Notes under the pieces: generated by a model
What the model was told of the DNA's origin: nothing
What the model saw: only the letters and a program-made list of their open reading frames with translations
The model's database searches: none
Position numbers and translations under genes: made by a program
From: Rhodocyclaceae bacterium
Lineage (GTDB): Bacteria > Pseudomonadota > Gammaproteobacteria > Burkholderiales > Rhodocyclaceae
Length of the DNA stretch: 57,368 nt
Direction: 5' to 3'
Assembly: GCA_030681195.1 (NCBI GenBank)
Contig: JAUXXJ010000057.1
Span: 1 to 57,368, forward strand
Shown here: in pieces, positions 40,544 to 49,985 of the stretch
Position numbering within the stretch: the first letter of the stretch is position 1
How the letters are laid out: each line of letters begins with the position of its first letter

Positions 40544-41344
40544 ATGGGCTTTCTCGCCGGCAAACGCATACTAATCACCGGCCTCCTGTCCAACCGCTCC
40601 ATCGCATACGGCATCGCCAAAGCATGCCATCGCGAAGGAGCGCAACTGGCCTTCACTTATCAGAACGAACGTTTTCAGGAACGCATCACCAAATTCGCCA
40701 CCGAATTTGGCAGCGACATGATCTATCAGGTCGATGTGGCCGAAGATGCGCAGATCGACGCGGCTTTTGCACAAATGGCCCAGCGCTGGGACGGCCTCGA
40801 AGGCTTGGTGCATTCAATCGCCTTCGCCCCCACCGAAGCCATCGAAGGCGATTTCCTCGATGGTATTTCACGCGATGCCTTTCGCATCGCCCATGAAATC
40901 TCGTCCTACAGCTTTGCGGCACTCGCCAAAGCAGCCCGTCCGCTACTGTTGAAGGGCAACAAGCCCTCGCTGGTCTGCCTGTCCTACCTCGGTGCCGAGC
41001 GCACCATGCCCAACTACAACACCATGGGTTTGGCCAAGGCCAGTCTGGAAGCCGCGACGCGTTACCTCGCCTTCAGTCTCGGCCCGCAAGGCATTCGCGC
41101 CAACGCCGTTTCTGCCGGTCCGATCAAGACACTGGCGGCATCCGGTATCGGCAATTTTGGCAAGCTACTGGCCTACAACGCCCACCACGCACCGCTGCGC
41201 CGCAACGTCACGATCGAGGAAGTCGGCAATGCCGCCGCCTTCCTGCTGTCCGATCTCGCCAGCGGCGTCACCGGCGAAGTGCTGTATGTCGATGGCGGCA
41301 CGCATAACGTCGCCATGGGGAATGCGGAACCGCTACCGGGCTAA
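40544..41344 (+). CDS. fabI: Enoyl-[acyl-carrier-protein] reductase (NADH)
   Basis: A 266-residue SDR enzyme for the last reduction in each fatty-acid elongation cycle. Features are [21 protein letters not shown] (cofactor site), the Y-x6-K catalytic pair in [20 protein letters not shown], and the C-terminal GGTHNVAMG. The start at 40544 is set by GGAGG (40532-40536) seven bases upstream; an earlier in-frame ATG lacks a ribosome site. It is followed by the motif-containing terminator shared with ppiD. Confidence 0.96.
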   Translation: MGFLAGKRILITGLLSNRSIAYGIAKACHREGAQLAFTYQNERFQERITKFATEFGSDMIYQVDVAEDAQIDAAFAQMAQRWDGLEGLVHSIAFAPTEAIEGDFLDGISRDAFRIAHEISSYSFAALAKAARPLLLKGNKPSLVCLSYLGAERTMPNYNTMGLAKASLEAATRYLAFSLGPQGIRANAVSAGPIKTLAASGIGNFGKLLAYNAHHAPLRRNVTIEEVGNAAAFLLSDLASGVTGEVLYVDGGTHNVAMGNAEPLPG

Positions 41345-41363
41345 ACGGAACCGCAAACCAATA

Positions 41364-41407
41364 AAAAATCGGCGCTGGCGAGACGGCATCTCGCAGCGCC
41401 GATTTTC
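41364..41407. terminator. Bidirectional terminator between fabI and ppiD, built on a dispersed motif
   Basis: AAAAATCGGCGCTG (41364-41377) pairs perfectly with CAGCGCCGATTTT (41394-41406), with an inner GCGAGA/TCTCGC extension around a short GGCA loop. A-run on one side and T-run on the other allow termination in both directions between convergent genes. The left arm is part of motif copy 12; the right arm is a partial inverted copy. Confidence 0.85.
41368..41387 (+). repeat. Dispersed 20-bp motif, copy 12 (in terminator)
   Basis: One mismatch (first base A instead of G), preceded by AAAA. It forms the 5' arm and loop side of the fabI/ppiD terminator. Confidence 0.88.
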
Positions 41408-41421
41408 TTTTGGGAGGCTGC

Positions 41422-43326
41422 TTACTTCTTTTCCAGCGCTGCCGCGTTCACCTTGACCGGATAGCGCTCGCGCAAGGTGTCGATCCAACCCATGACCTCT
41501 TCCTGCGCAATCACCTGTTGATATTGCTGATGCAGGGTCATGGCACGACTGGCGGCTTCACCTTCAGTCGCCGCCGGATCGAAGGGCTTGATCTTCTCAA
41601 TGCGATATACGGCATAACCCGCCGGCGTCTTGGCGCCCACATAGGCGGGCACATTCTGGCCAACGACGGCGAAGATCGCTTGCCGCCCCTCGGGGGAAAG
41701 ATTGGCCGCTGCCAAGCGCGATACCGTACGAAAACTCCCCCAGCTTAAATCCACTTTTTCACCCGCCTTAAGCTTGGCCAGTTGCGCCTCGCCTGTCGTT
41801 ACCGCCATCGCCAGCGCCGCCTCGCGCAGCAAAGCTTTTTCAATGACAGGCTGCACGGATTCAAGCGACTCGACTTCCGCAGGGCGATGTTCCAGCACGC
41901 GGGCGGAGACCAAAGTATTTCCGCCCACATCCACCGCCTCGGTGTTACGGTGCTGCTTCACGGCATCATCCGCAAACACGGCCTGCATCAGCTTGGGATT
42001 GTTGAAAGGTGGCATCATCCTGGCGCCACGGGCAATCCAGTCGGTCGTCTGGACGTTCAGGCCATACTTTTCTGCCGCCGGCTTGAGCGTGTCAGACTGC
42101 TCATAGACCGTGTTGGTGAAAGACTCCGCCGCTTCGGCGTACTTCCTCGCCCCGGTCTGCTGCTTCAGTTCAGCCGCAATTTCGCCGCGTACTTCAGCCA
42201 GCGGACGAGCCCGCTCAGGCTTGATGCCAGTCAGTTGGATAATATGAAAGCCAAAGTCGGAGCGCACCACTGGTGAAATCTGCCCCTGCGTCAAGGCTAA
42301 GGCCGCCTCTTCGAAAGGCTTGACCATCATGCCGCGCCCGAAGAAACCGAGGTCGCCGCCCTTGCTGGCCGAACCAGGGTCTTGCGAATGCTGCTTGGCC
42401 AGCTTGGCGAAATCTCCCGGCGCTGTCTTGAGTTGACCGAGAATCTGTTCGGCCTTGTCGCTGGCCTCTTTGATGGCCGCGTCCGGCGCGCTCTTGTCGG
42501 CACGAATCAGGATATGACTGGCCTGACGTTGTTCAGGGGTCGAGTAGCGCGCCGCATTGGCCTTGTAGGCCGCTTCGATTTCGGCATCCGACACCTGCGC
42601 CGTGTCGATCAGCTTTTCCTGGCTCAACACCAGAAACTCCAGCTTGACCTGCTCGGGTTTCTCGAAGCGCTTACGATTTTCTTCGTAATAACGCTTGATC
42701 GCCTCGCCATCCGGCTTGGCAACCTTAGTCATGAATTGATCGGCCAGCAAACTGAGCTCGCGAATCTCGCGCTCTTCCAGTTGTGCGGCCAACCAGCGCT
42801 CGGCTGATTGTGGTGCCGACAATGCACTATTGCCCGCTGCCATCACCGCCTGCTGGATCAGCATATCCTGGCGCACCCGCGCTTCGAACATCTCAACACT
42901 CATGCCTTGGGCTGCAACCAAAGCCTCATAACGCTCACGCGAGAACTTGCCATCCTCCTGCAAGCCCGGCACGGAGGTAATGAATCCGATCAGATCGGCA
43001 TCGCTCACCCGAATATTGGCATCGATGGCGTAGCGCAGCAGCAACTTCTGATTGACCAACTCTTGCAACACCGCGCGGCGCATCGCCGGTGTGTCAAGCA
43101 TTTCCTGGGGAATCGCCCCGCCCAACTGTTGACGCAAGCGATCCTGCTGCTCGCGCAGGTTTTCCTGAAATTCGAACGTAGAGATTGACACATCCCCTAC
43201 ACTCGCCACCTCATCCCTGCCACCGCCACTGACATAGGCATCGACACCAAACAGGGCAAATGGCACGATGATGAGCACCAAAACCACCTGAACGATTCTC
43301 TTGTTGTTACGTATCTTATCGAACAT
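41422..43326 (-). CDS. ppiD: Periplasmic folding chaperone PpiD (SurA-N and parvulin domains)
   Basis: A 634-residue protein anchored by one N-terminal helix (about 13-30) with a large periplasmic part. A SurA-like chaperone region, a parvulin domain (about 265-360; ASHILIRADKS, GDLGFFGRGMMVKPFEEA, SDFGFHIIQL) and a second C-terminal PPIC-like region are visible. ATG 43326 follows a GAAGGTG ribosome site; a GTG three codons earlier is less likely. It assists folding of exported proteins at the translocon. Single gene, convergent with fabI. Confidence 0.92.
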   Translation of the reverse strand: MFDKIRNNKRIVQVVLVLIIVPFALFGVDAYVSGGGRDEVASVGDVSISTFEFQENLREQQDRLRQQLGGAIPQEMLDTPAMRRAVLQELVNQKLLLRYAIDANIRVSDADLIGFITSVPGLQEDGKFSRERYEALVAAQGMSVEMFEARVRQDMLIQQAVMAAGNSALSAPQSAERWLAAQLEEREIRELSLLADQFMTKVAKPDGEAIKRYYEENRKRFEKPEQVKLEFLVLSQEKLIDTAQVSDAEIEAAYKANAARYSTPEQRQASHILIRADKSAPDAAIKEASDKAEQILGQLKTAPGDFAKLAKQHSQDPGSASKGGDLGFFGRGMMVKPFEEAALALTQGQISPVVRSDFGFHIIQLTGIKPERARPLAEVRGEIAAELKQQTGARKYAEAAESFTNTVYEQSDTLKPAAEKYGLNVQTTDWIARGARMMPPFNNPKLMQAVFADDAVKQHRNTEAVDVGGNTLVSARVLEHRPAEVESLESVQPVIEKALLREAALAMAVTTGEAQLAKLKAGEKVDLSWGSFRTVSRLAAANLSPEGRQAIFAVVGQNVPAYVGAKTPAGYAVYRIEKIKPFDPAATEGEAASRAMTLHQQYQQVIAQEEVMGWIDTLRERYPVKVNAAALEKK

Positions 43327-43464
43327 GGATAACACCTTCGAATTAAAAAAGGCGAACCCGTGTCCGCCTTTGCCAAAATCAAGGAAGGATTATACGCATG
43401 CTGGTGCGCTCATTGACTTCCCGGTGGTAGCATCGCCCGACTTTGTTCACATGAGTTTTCCATC

Positions 43465-43836
43465 ATGACAGATCCCACACCGACCAACACCACGCGCCTT
43501 TATGGCATCAAGAATTGCGATTCGATGAAAAAAGCCTTCACATGGCTGGACGAGCGCGATATCCCCTACGAATTTCATGACTACAAAAAAGCCGGCGTAC
43601 CGCGTGAGCGGCTGGTTGCCTGGTGCAAGACACTCGGCTGGAAGACCCTGCTCAATACCAAAGGCACAACCTGGCGCAAGCTGACGCCAGAACAGCAGGA
43701 CATCACGACGCAAAGCAAGGCCGTGGCGCTGATGATCGACCAGCCCAGCGTAATCCGCCGTCCATTGGTAGAAACGGCCAACGGCCATCTGCTGGTCGGA
43801 TTTGATCAGACCATGTTCGAGAGCTTCGTCCAATAA
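43465..43836 (+). CDS. ArsC/Spx-family reductase (YffB-like)
   Basis: A 123-residue thioredoxin-fold protein. The N-terminal strand leads into YGIKNCDSMKKAFTWL with a single Cys (about 18), the mark of the YffB branch rather than true arsenate reductases, and the central KTLLNTKGTTWRKL and late RPLVE segments are typical. A glutathione-dependent reductase role is suggested for this family; no arsenic genes are nearby. The hslO start follows its stop directly, so the two form a unit, both with thiol chemistry. Confidence 0.85.
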   Translation: MTDPTPTNTTRLYGIKNCDSMKKAFTWLDERDIPYEFHDYKKAGVPRERLVAWCKTLGWKTLLNTKGTTWRKLTPEQQDITTQSKAVALMIDQPSVIRRPLVETANGHLLVGFDQTMFESFVQ

Positions 43837-44664
43837 ATGGATTCGGTGCGCCGTTTTATCTTCGAGGCCCTCGACATTCGCGGTGCCGTGGTGTTGCTCG
43901 GCAATGCCTGGCATGAGATGCAGGCTGGCCGGAACGATCCACCCTGCATTGCCGCCCTGCTGGGTGAAATAGCGGCCATCACGGTGCTGATCGCGGGCAA
44001 TCTCAAGGCACCGGGGCGATTGACCTTTCAGTTGCAGGGACAGGGTCTGGTTTCCCTGTTGCTGGTGGATTGTGACGAACAACTGCGGCTGCGTGGCACT
44101 GCGCGCTATGCAGATGCCGTCCCGCCAGCACCGACATTTCAGGATCTGCTTGGCGATGGTCAACTGGTGTTGACCTTGCATACGAACGCGGGCGATCCCT
44201 ATCAGAGCATTGTTCCGCTGGTGGGCGACAGCGTGACGGCAGTGTTCGAGCACTATCTCGCCCAGTCCGAGCAGCAAGCGGCCAAGCTATTTCTCACGGC
44301 CAGTGAAGACTTCGCCGCTGGCCTCTTTCTGCAAAAACTGCCGGACGCCGATGTGAAAGATCCGGATGGCTGGAATCGCATCGGCCACCTCGCCGCAACG
44401 CTCAAGCCGGCCGAACTGCGCCAGCCCGTCGCCAATCTGCTGATGCAGGTTTTTCCGGAAGAGGATGTACGCCTGTTCGACCCGCGGCCGGTGCGTTATC
44501 ACTGTCCGCGCGACGAAGAAAAGGTGCTGTCCATGTTGAAAAGTCTTGGCCGCGAGGAAATCGAAGCGACGCTGGCCGAAGCTGGTGCGATCACTGTCGA
44601 TGACGACATCTGCCGCCAACAATATCAGTTTGGCCCGGAACTGATCCAGCGACTCTTCGACTAG
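43837..44664 (+). CDS. hslO: Hsp33-family chaperonin with two of four redox cysteines missing
   Basis: A 275-residue cytoplasmic protein matching Hsp33 along its length, including the C-terminal helix RDEEKVLSMLKSLGREEIE. The redox switch of Hsp33 normally has CxC and CxxC motifs binding zinc. Here they read HCPRD (about 221-225) and DDICRQQY (about 255-262), so only one cysteine of each pair remains. Zinc binding and oxidative activation as in E. coli are therefore doubtful. A dispersed motif copy encodes VPPAPTF at about residues 95-101. Coupled to the upstream thioredoxin-fold gene. Confidence 0.88.
   Translation: MDSVRRFIFEALDIRGAVVLLGNAWHEMQAGRNDPPCIAALLGEIAAITVLIAGNLKAPGRLTFQLQGQGLVSLLLVDCDEQLRLRGTARYADAVPPAPTFQDLLGDGQLVLTLHTNAGDPYQSIVPLVGDSVTAVFEHYLAQSEQQAAKLFLTASEDFAAGLFLQKLPDADVKDPDGWNRIGHLAATLKPAELRQPVANLLMQVFPEEDVRLFDPRPVRYHCPRDEEKVLSMLKSLGREEIEATLAEAGAITVDDDICRQQYQFGPELIQRLFD
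44116..44135 (-). repeat. Dispersed 20-bp motif, copy 13 (in hslO)
   Basis: One mismatch on the minus strand, flank AAAT. hslO reads the complementary strand as AVPPAPTF. Confidence 0.88.
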
Positions 44665-44687
44665 CACTGAGTTCTGAGCACTGATCA

Positions 44688-44717
44688 CCGCAGAGGCTGG
44701 AAAACCAGTCTCTGCGG
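44688..44717. terminator. Hairpin between convergent hslO and chemoreceptor genes
   Basis: CCGCAGAGGCTGG (44688-44700) and CCAGTCTCTGCGG (44705-44717) form a 13-bp stem with one G-U pair and an AAAA loop. The T-run is weak on both sides, but position and stability suggest a bidirectional terminator. Confidence 0.65.
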
Positions 44718-44727
44718 CCCTTCACAC

Positions 44728-46821
44728 TTACTTGATCAGCTTGAACTGCGCGACCACGCTACGCAACTCGGCAGCGGTTTTTGCCAGTGACTCGGCGCTG
44801 TGCAGCGCACTCGTGGCTGACGAGGTGTTTTGCTCGATCAACGAGGACACCTGCTCCATATTCACCGCGACATCCTGGCTGGCAATCGCCTGTTCGCGGG
44901 ATGCGGAAGCGATGGTATCGGCCATCGACGCCACCTCGTCGCTTGATGCACGGATCTGATCCAGACCCGCCACGCTGCTACGCATCAGGGAAATACCGGC
45001 CTCGACCTCGCGTGTCGCCTGCTCCATCGACGTCACCGCCTTGTGAGTCACCGACTGGAAGTCATTCACCGTGTTGTTGATGTCGGCCGTCGAGCTTGAG
45101 GTGCGCTCGGCCAGCTTGCGGACTTCATCGGCCACCACCGCAAAACCACGCCCCTGCTCGCCGGCGCGTGCCGCCTCAATGGCGGCATTGAGCGCCAACA
45201 GATTGGTCTGCTCGGCAATCTCGCGAATGGTATTGGTGATCACGCCAATTTTCTCGATAGCGCGGTTCAGGTCAGCAATCGTGGCACTGGAGTTTTGCAC
45301 CGCACTGATCACGCGCGAGGTCGCTTCCATGCTCTCGCTCATGCTGCGCGTACTCTCGGCCACCAGCGACTTCGACTTGCTGGCTGCCTGGGCGGTGCTA
45401 TCAACACTGGAAGCCACCTCGGCCACCGACTGCGTCAACTCTTCGGTTGCCGCTGCCGTGCCCTGCACACGATCCTGCTGCTGAATCGACTGCTCGACCA
45501 CCTGATCCATATCCACCGACAGTTTGCGGCTTTCATCGTCAAGGGTGACCGAGACATGGCGCACCTCATCGAGAATCACCTTGAGCTGCACCTGCATCGC
45601 CGCCAACGAGCACAGCAACTGGCCGGTTTCATCATGGCCGGTGGTATCGATCTCGTCCGTCAGGATGCCTTCCGAAATATTGTCGAAGTGACTGATCGCC
45701 TTGCGAATCGGCGTCACCACCACACTCACCAGATAACCGCCGGCAAAGATCACCAGCAGGATGCCAAACAAGGTGCCGCCAATCGCCACGCTGCGGACCC
45801 AGTTGTAATTCACTTCTGCCTCTGCGAATGCCTTGTCACCCTTGTCGGAAAGCATTTTCTGCAACTGGTCACCCTGCTCCATCACCTGCTTGTAGAGCGG
45901 GTTAATCTTTTGCAATAGGAGCATCTGCGCCGTATCGAAATCATTACTGCCCAGCGCCGTGCGTGCCGCCGCCACGCCTTCCTTCGAGAAAGCATCGCGG
46001 GTGGCGAAAAAAGCATCGGCCAACGCCTTCTCTTCACCCTCCTTGGGGACTTTTTCGTAGACCGAGCGCAGTCCCTCGATGATCTGCCGGTTGGCCAGCG
46101 TTGCATCGATATGCATCGTCACCGGATGGTCGTGCATGGTGTGATACTTGTTATCCGGGCTGTGCTGCAAAGCCAGCATGATCTGCGAACGATTGTCGCC
46201 GAGGCGCTCGACCATCTTGGCGATGGCCATTGTCGGCTTCATGTGTTCTTCGTAGGCCGCATGCAGCGCCGCGTTACAAAGCGTCAGAGCATACATGCCA
46301 AAGCTGGCAATCATCACTATCAACAGCGCCATCAGGCCCATCACACCCTGAATGCGCAGGCGCATGCTCAGACTTCCGAGCAAGCCGCTTCCCGCTTTTG
46401 GCAAACTGGCCTTGCCGGCATTGATCTGTTGATAAAGCCCTTCGGCGGCGCGCACTTGCTCGCGCGACGGTGCCGAACGCACGGACATGTAACCAATCGT
46501 CTGCCCATTGCGCCGTAGCGGCACCACGAAGGCATCGACCCAATAGTGGTCGCCATTCTTGCAGCGGTTCTTGACCACCCCACGCCACGGACGCCCCGTC
46601 TTGACGGTCTTCCAAAGATCCTCGAAGGCGGCCGGCGGCATATCTTGGTGCCGGACGATGTTGTGGCTCTTGCCCAGCAACTCGTCGCTGGTATAACCGG
46701 ACAGGTCAATGAAAGCATCGTTGCAATAAGTGATGATACCCTTCAGGTCGGTCTTGGAAACAAGATACTGACCTGATGGAAATGGCACCTCTTTTTGGGT
46801 TACAGGTCCATTGTTTTTCAT
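44728..46821 (-). CDS. Aer-like methyl-accepting chemotaxis protein with PAS domain
   Basis: A 697-residue inner-membrane chemoreceptor. The N-terminal PAS domain (about 20-125; [35 protein letters not shown]) matches the FAD-binding Aer class for redox/oxygen sensing. A membrane helix (about 155-180), a periplasmic four-helix-like segment (about 185-345), a second helix (about 350-372), HAMP and the signalling hairpin with [22 protein letters not shown] follow. Unlike E. coli Aer it has a large periplasmic domain as well. Solitary gene, no che neighbours; sensing specificity is inference. Confidence 0.9.
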   Translation of the reverse strand: MKNNGPVTQKEVPFPSGQYLVSKTDLKGIITYCNDAFIDLSGYTSDELLGKSHNIVRHQDMPPAAFEDLWKTVKTGRPWRGVVKNRCKNGDHYWVDAFVVPLRRNGQTIGYMSVRSAPSREQVRAAEGLYQQINAGKASLPKAGSGLLGSLSMRLRIQGVMGLMALLIVMIASFGMYALTLCNAALHAAYEEHMKPTMAIAKMVERLGDNRSQIMLALQHSPDNKYHTMHDHPVTMHIDATLANRQIIEGLRSVYEKVPKEGEEKALADAFFATRDAFSKEGVAAARTALGSNDFDTAQMLLLQKINPLYKQVMEQGDQLQKMLSDKGDKAFAEAEVNYNWVRSVAIGGTLFGILLVIFAGGYLVSVVVTPIRKAISHFDNISEGILTDEIDTTGHDETGQLLCSLAAMQVQLKVILDEVRHVSVTLDDESRKLSVDMDQVVEQSIQQQDRVQGTAAATEELTQSVAEVASSVDSTAQAASKSKSLVAESTRSMSESMEATSRVISAVQNSSATIADLNRAIEKIGVITNTIREIAEQTNLLALNAAIEAARAGEQGRGFAVVADEVRKLAERTSSSTADINNTVNDFQSVTHKAVTSMEQATREVEAGISLMRSSVAGLDQIRASSDEVASMADTIASASREQAIASQDVAVNMEQVSSLIEQNTSSATSALHSAESLAKTAAELRSVVAQFKLIK

Positions 46822-47178
46822 ATTTATTCACTTTCAACGTAAGTGGGGCAAGGAATTTCCTGTACGAACTTTATTGCGAAGGCGATAGCCAAAAGGGCCA
46901 ATCAAAGGCCGGTAACCTATCCATTTCCGGATGAGGGTAGGCGTAAGCGACCATGCTTGGCCGCTGTTTTTGGGTAAAGCTGCCTCACAGAGCCTTGCCA
47001 GTTTATGCTAATGAAATGTTGCGAGGAACCGATAGGCAGGGTCGGCTTGCCGATGTACAACGTCCACTGACTTCGCGCTGAAATAGGTAGCGCGGCCGAG
47101 GTGCGTCGCCATGCTCGGATCAGCTATAGTGCGTCAGGCAATCCTGCCTGCCCTGCCTGTGTGCCGAAAGTCCCGACC
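46822..47178. other. 357-bp spacer between chemoreceptor and CopD-like gene
   Basis: No gene is supported here. It holds upstream regions for both divergent genes, a possible -10 box TATAGT at 47125-47130 for the plus-strand gene, and a small hairpin CAGGCA/TGCCTG at 47135-47150. No known riboswitch or RNA was recognised. Confidence 0.5.
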
Positions 47179-47649
47179 ATGCTCTATGCCCTGCTCAAAA
47201 CCATCCATGTGCTGTCCGTCATCCTCTGGGTGGGCGGCATGATCTTCGCCGAACTGTTTTTGCGCCCGGCGCTCGCCGCGCTGGCCCCGCCGGAGCGGCT
47301 ACGGCTGACGCAGGCCGTGCTCGCCCGTTTCTTTACCGCCGTGCTGTGGGCGTCGGCCCTGGCCCTCGGCAGCGGGGTGTGGATGATCGGCCGGGTGGCC
47401 AAGGCGGCCGTGCAGTCCGGCGGCAGCTTCAGCATGCCGCTGTCGTGGACGGTGATGGCTGGCCTCGGTGTGCTAATGGTGGCGCTGTTTGGCTACATCC
47501 GCTTTGTCCTCTATCCGCGCTTCGCCGCCACCGTTGCCGCAGCCGACTGGACCCAGGCCGCCGAACGCCTGCAGCCCCTGCGGCTGTGGGTGCGGGTAAA
47601 TCTAGTGATCGGCCTGGTCATCGTCGGTGTGCTCTATCTGGCCCACTGA
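47179..47649 (+). CDS. CopD-like integral membrane protein
   Basis: A 156-residue inner-membrane protein with four hydrophobic helices (about 5-25, 50-70, 85-110, 133-153). The opening pattern LLKTIHVLSVILWVGGM, with conserved His and Trp-x-Gly, is seen in CopD-domain and related small membrane proteins that may bind copper or haem. No copper-resistance partner genes are adjacent. The start at 47179 has only a weak GAAAG ribosome site. Function not determined. Confidence 0.7.
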   Translation: MLYALLKTIHVLSVILWVGGMIFAELFLRPALAALAPPERLRLTQAVLARFFTAVLWASALALGSGVWMIGRVAKAAVQSGGSFSMPLSWTVMAGLGVLMVALFGYIRFVLYPRFAATVAAADWTQAAERLQPLRLWVRVNLVIGLVIVGVLYLAH

Positions 47650-47685
47650 AACGGGCTTCAATAGCAGCAATCGACCTCATCCGTC

Positions 47686-48318
47686 ATGACGACACGTATC
47701 TGCTTCGTCCGCCACGGAGAGACGGACTGGAATATCGAGAAGCGCATCCAGGGCCACATCGACATCCCGCTCAACAAGACGGGGCGTTCCCAGGCGCTGG
47801 CGATGGGCTACAACGCCGCGCACCACCGCTTCAGCACGCTCTACAGCAGCGACCTGTTGCGGGCCATGGATACCGCGCGCGCCATCGCTGCACTCGAAGG
47901 CCTCGATGTGCGGCCACTGCCACTGCTGCGCGAACGTCACTACGGCATCTTCCAGGGCATCACTGCAGCCGAGGGTGCAGTGCGCTATCCGGAGGCGCAT
48001 GCCCACTATGTTGCCCGCAACCCGGACTATGATTTCGAGACCGGCGAGACCCTGCGTGTCCTCGTTGCGCGCGTCGAGGCAGGTATCGACTGGATGGTGC
48101 GCCACCACCAGAGCCAGACCATCTGTGCCGTGAGCCATGGCGGCGTGCTCGACATCATCTACCGCAAGGCGACCGGTCGCCCGCTGCACACGCCGCGCGA
48201 CTTCAGTATTCCCAACTGTGCGCTCAACTGGTTCCTTTTCGACGAGCACGGCTGGCACCTCGAGAAATGGGCCGACCGCCACCACCTCGAGAAAGTTCTG
48301 ACCGAAGTGGCGGAATGA
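47686..48318 (+). CDS. Histidine phosphatase family protein
   Basis: A 210-residue enzyme of the phosphoglycerate-mutase-like phosphatase branch. The phosphohistidine motif is FVRHGETDWNIEKRIQGH (His about 9), the second basic motif is LYSSDLLRAMDTA, and the acid is in RERHYGIFQG, with CAVSHGGVLD late. The QGH/QGHxDIPLN variant and length suggest a broad phosphatase (GpmB/CobC-like) rather than a glycolytic mutase. It overlaps the next gene by 4 bp. Confidence 0.88.
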   Translation: MTTRICFVRHGETDWNIEKRIQGHIDIPLNKTGRSQALAMGYNAAHHRFSTLYSSDLLRAMDTARAIAALEGLDVRPLPLLRERHYGIFQGITAAEGAVRYPEAHAHYVARNPDYDFETGETLRVLVARVEAGIDWMVRHHQSQTICAVSHGGVLDIIYRKATGRPLHTPRDFSIPNCALNWFLFDEHGWHLEKWADRHHLEKVLTEVAE

Positions 48319-49022
48319 ACGAGGCGCACCAGGACCGGGTCGCGGTCTTCATCCGCCATGGCCAAAGCGAGTGGAACCGCACCAATCGCTTCACCGGTTG
48401 GACCGATATCGACCTCAACCCTGCAGGCATCGCCGAAGCCGAGCGCGCCGGACGTCGGCTCGCGGCAGCGGGATACACCTTCGACGAGGTGCACGTCTCG
48501 CTGATGCGGCGCACGCGCCAAACGGCCGAAGCGCTGCTGGCGGCCGGCGGCTGGCGCGGCGTGCCCATCACCGAAACCTGGCGCCTCAACGAGCGTCACT
48601 ACGGGGCGCTGCAGGGAATGGTCAAGCAGGAAATATTCGCCGCCTGGGGCGAGGAAAAGTCGCGCCGCTGGTGGCGCGGCTACCACGAAGCGCCACCGCC
48701 ACTCGATCCGGAAGACCCACGCCATCCGCGCTACGACCTCCGTTACGCCGACCTCGCCCCCGGGCTACTGCCCGCCACTGAGAGTCTGCACCAGTGCCAG
48801 CAACGCACGCTGCCCTACTGGCTGGAAACCCTGCAACCGCGTATCGCCGAGGGGCGGCGTTTGCTCATCATCAGCCACGGCAACACCCTACGCGGCCTCG
48901 TCATGCACCTCGACGGCATCTCCCCCGAGGCCATGGAGCATGTCGAAATTCCCTCCGGCGTGCCGCACGCGTACGGCTTTTTGCCCGACATGCAAATTAC
49001 TTCTCAGGAATGGCTCGCATAG
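48315..49022 (+). CDS. gpmA: 2,3-bisphosphoglycerate-dependent phosphoglycerate mutase-like protein
   Basis: A 235-residue histidine-phosphatase-superfamily protein of the glycolytic mutase class. FIRHGQSEWNRTNRFTGWTDIDL (His about 14), ERHYGALQGM, WWRGYHEAPPPLDPEDPRHP and ISHGNTLRGLVMHL match dPGM landmarks. The start is ATG 48315, overlapping the previous stop as ATGA. Some positions diverge (FIRHGQ for LRHGE; a shortened C-terminus), so it may be a secondary paralogue. It is the last core gene before the hsdM remnant. Confidence 0.85.
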   Translation: MNEAHQDRVAVFIRHGQSEWNRTNRFTGWTDIDLNPAGIAEAERAGRRLAAAGYTFDEVHVSLMRRTRQTAEALLAAGGWRGVPITETWRLNERHYGALQGMVKQEIFAAWGEEKSRRWWRGYHEAPPPLDPEDPRHPRYDLRYADLAPGLLPATESLHQCQQRTLPYWLETLQPRIAEGRRLLIISHGNTLRGLVMHLDGISPEAMEHVEIPSGVPHAYGFLPDMQITSQEWLA

Positions 49023-49880
49023 CGATGCTTCGGCGGTGCAGGGGCACAGTTGATCGCCCCGATGCTGAAGAGCCGTGACCCGGCCAATGATCGGTATGGC
49101 CGTTTTGACTACGGTACTCCCCCGGCCAAGAACGGCGACTACGCCTTTCTGCTGCACATCCTCACCTCGCTCAAGAGTACTGGCAAGGGCGCGGTGATTC
49201 ACCCGCACGGTGTGCTGTTCCGTGGCGGTGCCGAAGCGGCGATCCGCAAGAACCTCGTCCGGCGCGGCTTCATCAAGGGCATCATCGGCCTGCCGGCCAA
49301 CCTGTTCTACGGCACCGGCATCCCCGCCTGCATTCTGGTGCTGGACAAGGGAGGTGCGGCTGGGCGCAAGGGCATCTTCATGGTCGATGCCAGCAAGGGC
49401 TTCATCAAGGACGGCAACAAGAACCGCCTGCGGGCACAAGACATCCACAAGATCGTCGATGCCTTCACTCGTCAGTTGGAAACCGCCAAGTATTCACGCA
49501 TGGTGCCGCTGGCCGAGATCGAGGGCAACGACTTCAACCTCAACCTGCCGCGCTACATCGACAGCACCGAACCGGAAGACGTGCAGGACATCGCGGCGCA
49601 CCTCAAAGGCGGTATTCCCAACGCCGACATTGATGGTCTGTCCGCCTACTGGCAGGTTTTTCCCAACGTGCGCCAAGAACTGTTTGCCGATGCAGACCGC
49701 CCCGGCTACAGCCAGCCCAAGGTGGATGCCAGCCAAGTCAAGGCCGCCATCTTCGCCCACCCCGAATTCACCGCCTTCAATCAGACCGTGACCACGCTGT
49801 TCGGCGGCTGGAAAGCAACCAACACCCCGCTGCTCACGGGCATCAAACAAGATGTGTGTAGACAATATCAGCAAGGATGA
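49023..49880 (+). pseudogene. hsdM: HsdM (type I DNA methyltransferase) internal remnant
   Basis: A stretch of 285 codons matching the middle and late part of HsdM N6-adenine methyltransferases: YGTPPAKNGDYAFLLHIL, HGVLFRGGAEAAIRKNLV, IIGLPANLFYGTGIPACILVLDK, IFMVDASKGF and LPRYIDSTEPEDVQDI. The SAM-binding region and NPPF catalytic motif that should precede are absent; the open frame begins only at the gpmA stop. The C-terminus also ends early at 49880 in non-family sequence. No hsdS or hsdR is near. It is a leftover of a lost restriction system. Confidence 0.85.
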
Positions 49881-49943
49881 TTGGTCTAAGCGATTCAGGG
49901 GGGGGGGACAGCAAACAAATGTTCCCCTAACCCCGGAAATGAA

Positions 49944-49977
49944 AAGGCGGTTAGTGACTACCATCACTAACCGCCTT
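49944..49977 (-). terminator. Terminator of the tRNA-Arg transcript
   Basis: Perfect 14-bp inverted repeat AAGGCGGTTAGTGA / TCACTAACCGCCTT with a 6-nt loop, followed on the minus strand by TTTTCATTT. It lies 8 bp past the CCA end of the tRNA fragment, so it ended the original tRNA transcript. Confidence 0.85.
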
Positions 49978-49985
49978 GATGTTTT

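Noticed and set aside
46848..46873. TAAAGTT upstream of the chemoreceptor as a sigma-28 promoter
   Set aside because: The expected GCCGATAA box at the right spacing is absent; the sequence there is TTCCTTGC.
49898..49907. Run of ten G
   Set aside because: It may be a true homopolymer or a sequencing or assembly weakness. No function can be supported.
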